Of a stretch of DNA of 7,041 nt, positions 5,575 through 7,041 are shown one piece after another; positions within the stretch are counted from its first letter, which is position 1, and the number at the start of each line of letters is the position of its first letter. A program made the position numbers and the translations under genes. The stretch comes from CF-161 sp035259145 (GTDB lineage Bacteria > Chloroflexota > Dormibacteria > Dormibacterales > Dormibacteraceae): positions 1-7,041 of the forward strand of contig DATFWQ010000242.1 in assembly GCA_035259145.1 (NCBI GenBank), read 5' to 3'. The notes under the pieces are model-generated. The model saw only the letters and a list, made by a program, of their open reading frames with translations, made no database searches and was not told where the DNA came from.

Positions 5575-5603
5575 TTGACCGCTAAATGTCTGACCTTTAG
5601 GCT
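5575..5603 (+). promoter_or_regulatory. Predicted leaderless promoter of the GntR regulator
   Basis: TTGACC (5575-5580), a 17-nt spacer and TAGGCT (5598-5603) form a strong -35/-10 pair. Six nucleotides (5604-5609) separate the -10 box from the GTG at 5610, so the transcript would start at or beside the start codon. The operator palindrome fills the spacer and enters the -10 box, predicting direct autorepression. Confidence 0.72.
5582..5600. promoter_or_regulatory. Operator copy 3, GntR autoregulatory site
   Basis: CTAAATGTCTGACCTTTAG is a 19-bp palindrome centred on T5591 with a single mismatched pair. It is the best copy of the three and lies 19 nt (centre to first base) before the GntR start codon, between its -35 and -10 boxes. 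The GTC-N-GAC core fits the GT-N3-AC operators known for FadR-subfamily GntR regulators. Confidence 0.78.
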
Positions 5604-5609
5604 GGCAGC

Positions 5610-6326
5610 GTGCCCGGTTCTCACGTCGCCTACCTCCAGGTGGCCAACGAGCTGCGCGAGCAGATCCTGGCCGGCGAGCTCTCCGCGGGCGAGCGGCTGC
5701 CCACCGAGGCCGAGCTGTGTCAGCGCTTCGGAGTCAGCCGGAGCACCATCCGGGAGGCACTGCGGATGCTCTCCTCGCAGCGCCTCGTTGCCACCAGAAG
5801 GGGTGTAGGTGGCGGCAGCTCGGTGGCCCAGATCCGGCACGATGACGTTACAGACATGCTCCGCGAGAGCATCGAGCTTCTGGCCAGCACCGAGGGAGCC
5901 ACCGTGGCCGAGCTGATCGAGGCCCGCGAACTGCTCGAGGTGCCAGCTGCGCGCCTGGCGGCGTCGCGCCGCTCCGAGGAGCAGCTGGAGCGCCTGAAGG
6001 CCAGTCTGCCCGGCTCGCTCGAGAGCGTGGATATGCGTCAGATATTCGAGGTCAACCGTTCCTTTCACGACATCCTTCTGGAAGCCTCGGGGAACCGGCT
6101 CCTGCGCGTGGTGACCGAGCCGCTGTTCAGCGTCATGCAGACGCGTTTCCTGCGTGACCGGGCGAGCAGAGAGTTCTGGCAGCGCGTCATGCGCGAGCAC
6201 GCGAAGATCCTGGAAGCCGTGGAGCAACGTGACCCCAAGCAGGCCGGCCGTGAGATGGAGTATCACCTCGTGCACTTGCGCGCGACGTACGAGGCAATCG
6301 ACTCCCGTCTGCGGAGCGAGTGTTGA
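5610..6326 (+). CDS. GntR-family transcriptional regulator, FadR/FCD type
   Basis: This 238-residue cytosolic DNA-binding protein probably acts as a dimeric repressor released by a small acid or CoA-ester ligand. The winged helix-turn-helix spans about 6-75, with LREQILAGELSAGERLPTEAELCQRFGVSRSTIREALRMLSSQRLV as the signature and a glycine-rich wing (RRGVGGGS). The all-helical FCD ligand domain spans about 98-226: ELIEARELLEVPAARLAA, NRSFHDILLEASGNRLL (N149, H153), REHAKILEAV (H197) and MEYHLVHL (H219). The three His fit the FCD metal site, with Asn where many members have Asp. The GTG at 5610 is set 6 nt after the -10 box and gives the normal N-terminus. It is the only regulator in the window, has an operator in its own promoter, and overlaps the CoA-transferase by 1 nt (TGATG). 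It probably regulates all divergent units here. Confidence 0.93.
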   Translation: MPGSHVAYLQVANELREQILAGELSAGERLPTEAELCQRFGVSRSTIREALRMLSSQRLVATRRGVGGGSSVAQIRHDDVTDMLRESIELLASTEGATVAELIEARELLEVPAARLAASRRSEEQLERLKASLPGSLESVDMRQIFEVNRSFHDILLEASGNRLLRVVTEPLFSVMQTRFLRDRASREFWQRVMREHAKILEAVEQRDPKQAGREMEYHLVHLRATYEAIDSRLRSEC

Positions 6327-7041
6327 TGCTGCCGCTCGAGGACATGCGCGTGGTGGCCGTCGAACAGTACGGCGCGGGTCCGTTCGGCAGCCTCCACCTG
6401 GCCGACCTGGGCGCCGAGATAATCAAGATCGAGGACCCTCGCACGGGCGGCGATGTGGGCCGCTACGTGGTGCCGCACCAGGAGGGCGAGGACAGCCTCT
6501 TCTATGAAACCTTCAACCGCAACAAGAAGAGCCTTTCGCTCGACCTCTCGACGGGGGCCGGGCGCGAGGTCCTGCACGACCTGGTTCGGGTTTCGGACGC
6601 GGTCTACTCCAACCTGCGCGGCGACATTCCCGAGAAGCTGGGGTTGACCTACGGGCAGCTTGCCTCCGTCAACCCCAGAGTCGTGTGCTGCTCTCTATCG
6701 GGCTTCGGCCAGAACGGACCACGTCGAGCAGAGCCCGCCTACGACTACGTCCTGCAGGGCATCGCGGGCTGGATGAGCCTGACCGGGGAGCCCGAGGGCC
6801 CGCCCACAAAGTCGGGACTCAGCCTGGTCGACTATTGCGGCGGATTCGTTGCAGCCCTGGCCCTGGTCACCGGCGTCCACGCCGCCCGGCGAGAGGGCAC
6901 AGGCATGGATTGCGACCTGTCGCTGTTCGATGTCGCCGTGAACCTGCTGAGCTATCAGGCCACCTGGCACCTCAACGCCGGCTACCGACCGGTTCGCACC
7001 TCGCACTCGGCTCATCCGTCGCTGGTGCCCTTCCAGAACTT
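6326..7041 (+). CDS. CaiB/BaiF family III CoA-transferase, 3' truncated by the window
   Basis: The visible 238 residues are about 60% of the usual 380-400. The protein starts MLPLEDMRVVAVEQYGAGPFGSLHLADLGAEIIKIEDP (1-38), the family's Rossmann-like N-terminus. RNKKSLSLDLSTGAGREVLHDLV (65-87) and PRVVCCSLSGFGQNGP (117-132) follow, then YDYVLQGIAGWMSLTGEPEGPP (139-160). LSLVDYCGGF carries an Asp at about 169, the position expected for the catalytic Asp that forms the mixed anhydride with the acyl group. The family moves CoA between acyl-CoA donors and carboxylic acids; alpha-methylacyl-CoA racemases share the fold. The ATG at 6326 shares its A with the GntR stop (TGATG), and GGAG at 6313-6316 is a reasonable ribosome site. 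The frame stays open to the window end. Co-transcription with its regulator is clear. It gives the cluster a second CoA-activation route beside the ligase. Confidence 0.92.
   Translation, partial: MLPLEDMRVVAVEQYGAGPFGSLHLADLGAEIIKIEDPRTGGDVGRYVVPHQEGEDSLFYETFNRNKKSLSLDLSTGAGREVLHDLVRVSDAVYSNLRGDIPEKLGLTYGQLASVNPRVVCCSLSGFGQNGPRRAEPAYDYVLQGIAGWMSLTGEPEGPPTKSGLSLVDYCGGFVAALALVTGVHAARREGTGMDCDLSLFDVAVNLLSYQATWHLNAGYRPVRTSHSAHPSLVPFQN

Noticed and set aside
5397..6275. A 292-codon minus-strand open frame opposite the GntR and cupin genes
   Set aside because: It is low-complexity and lacks motifs, while the plus strand encodes a clear FadR-type regulator and a cupin with matching promoters.
1..7041. 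Mobile elements, CRISPR arrays, tRNA or rRNA genes, riboswitches
   Set aside because: I saw no transposase or integrase motifs, terminal repeats, regularly spaced direct repeats, tRNA-like cloverleaf or riboswitch-like conserved leader.

Overview
The window is high-G+C bacterial DNA with an actinobacterial flavour. It has two luciferase-like flavin/F420-type oxidoreductases, many GTG and TTG starts, and two promoters that place a TANNNT -10 box exactly 6 nt before a GTG codon (leaderless style). Species cannot be read from the sequence. Environmental Actinomycetota is the best guess; another high-G+C phylum that uses F420 is possible.

Layout: (1) Positions 2-274 (+) hold the 3' end of an unrecognised gene. 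(2) After a 25-nt gap, a two-domain VOC (glyoxalase/dioxygenase-fold) gene lies on the minus strand (about 1163 to 300). It is divergent from a plus-strand pair: a SnoaL/NTF2-like gene (1177-1590) coupled by a GTGA overlap to a luciferase-like monooxygenase (LLM1, 1587-2561). (3) LLM1 converges on and overlaps by 44 bp an AMP-binding acyl-CoA ligase (4050 to 2518, -), which follows a second luciferase-like monooxygenase (LLM2, 5076 to 4060, -) in one operon. (4) LLM2 is divergent from a small cupin gene (5170-5499, +). (5) A GntR/FadR-type regulator (5610-6326, +) overlaps by 1 nt a CaiB/BaiF family III CoA-transferase (6326 onward, +), which runs off the window end. No stretch over 300 bases lacks a gene. 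No tRNA, rRNA, CRISPR array or mobile element was seen.

The most interesting feature is one palindrome with the consensus AAATGTCWGACnTTTA. It occurs at 1174-1190, 5127-5143 and 5582-5600, that is, once at each of the three gene-start regions of the cluster. Its GTC-N-GAC core fits the operator type known for FadR-family GntR proteins, and the only regulator present is of that family. At 5582-5600 it sits between the -35 and -10 boxes of the regulator's own promoter. At 5127-5143 it covers the LLM2 -10 box and the cupin -35 region. At 1174-1190 it covers the starts of the VOC and SnoaL genes.

The best reading is a self-contained, autoregulated catabolic gene cluster. A carboxylic acid would be activated by the CoA ligase and/or the CoA-transferase and oxidised by the two LLM enzymes, with SnoaL, VOC and cupin proteins in isomerase, hydratase or ring-handling roles. 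The inducer is probably an organic acid or its CoA ester. The substrate cannot be named from the sequence.
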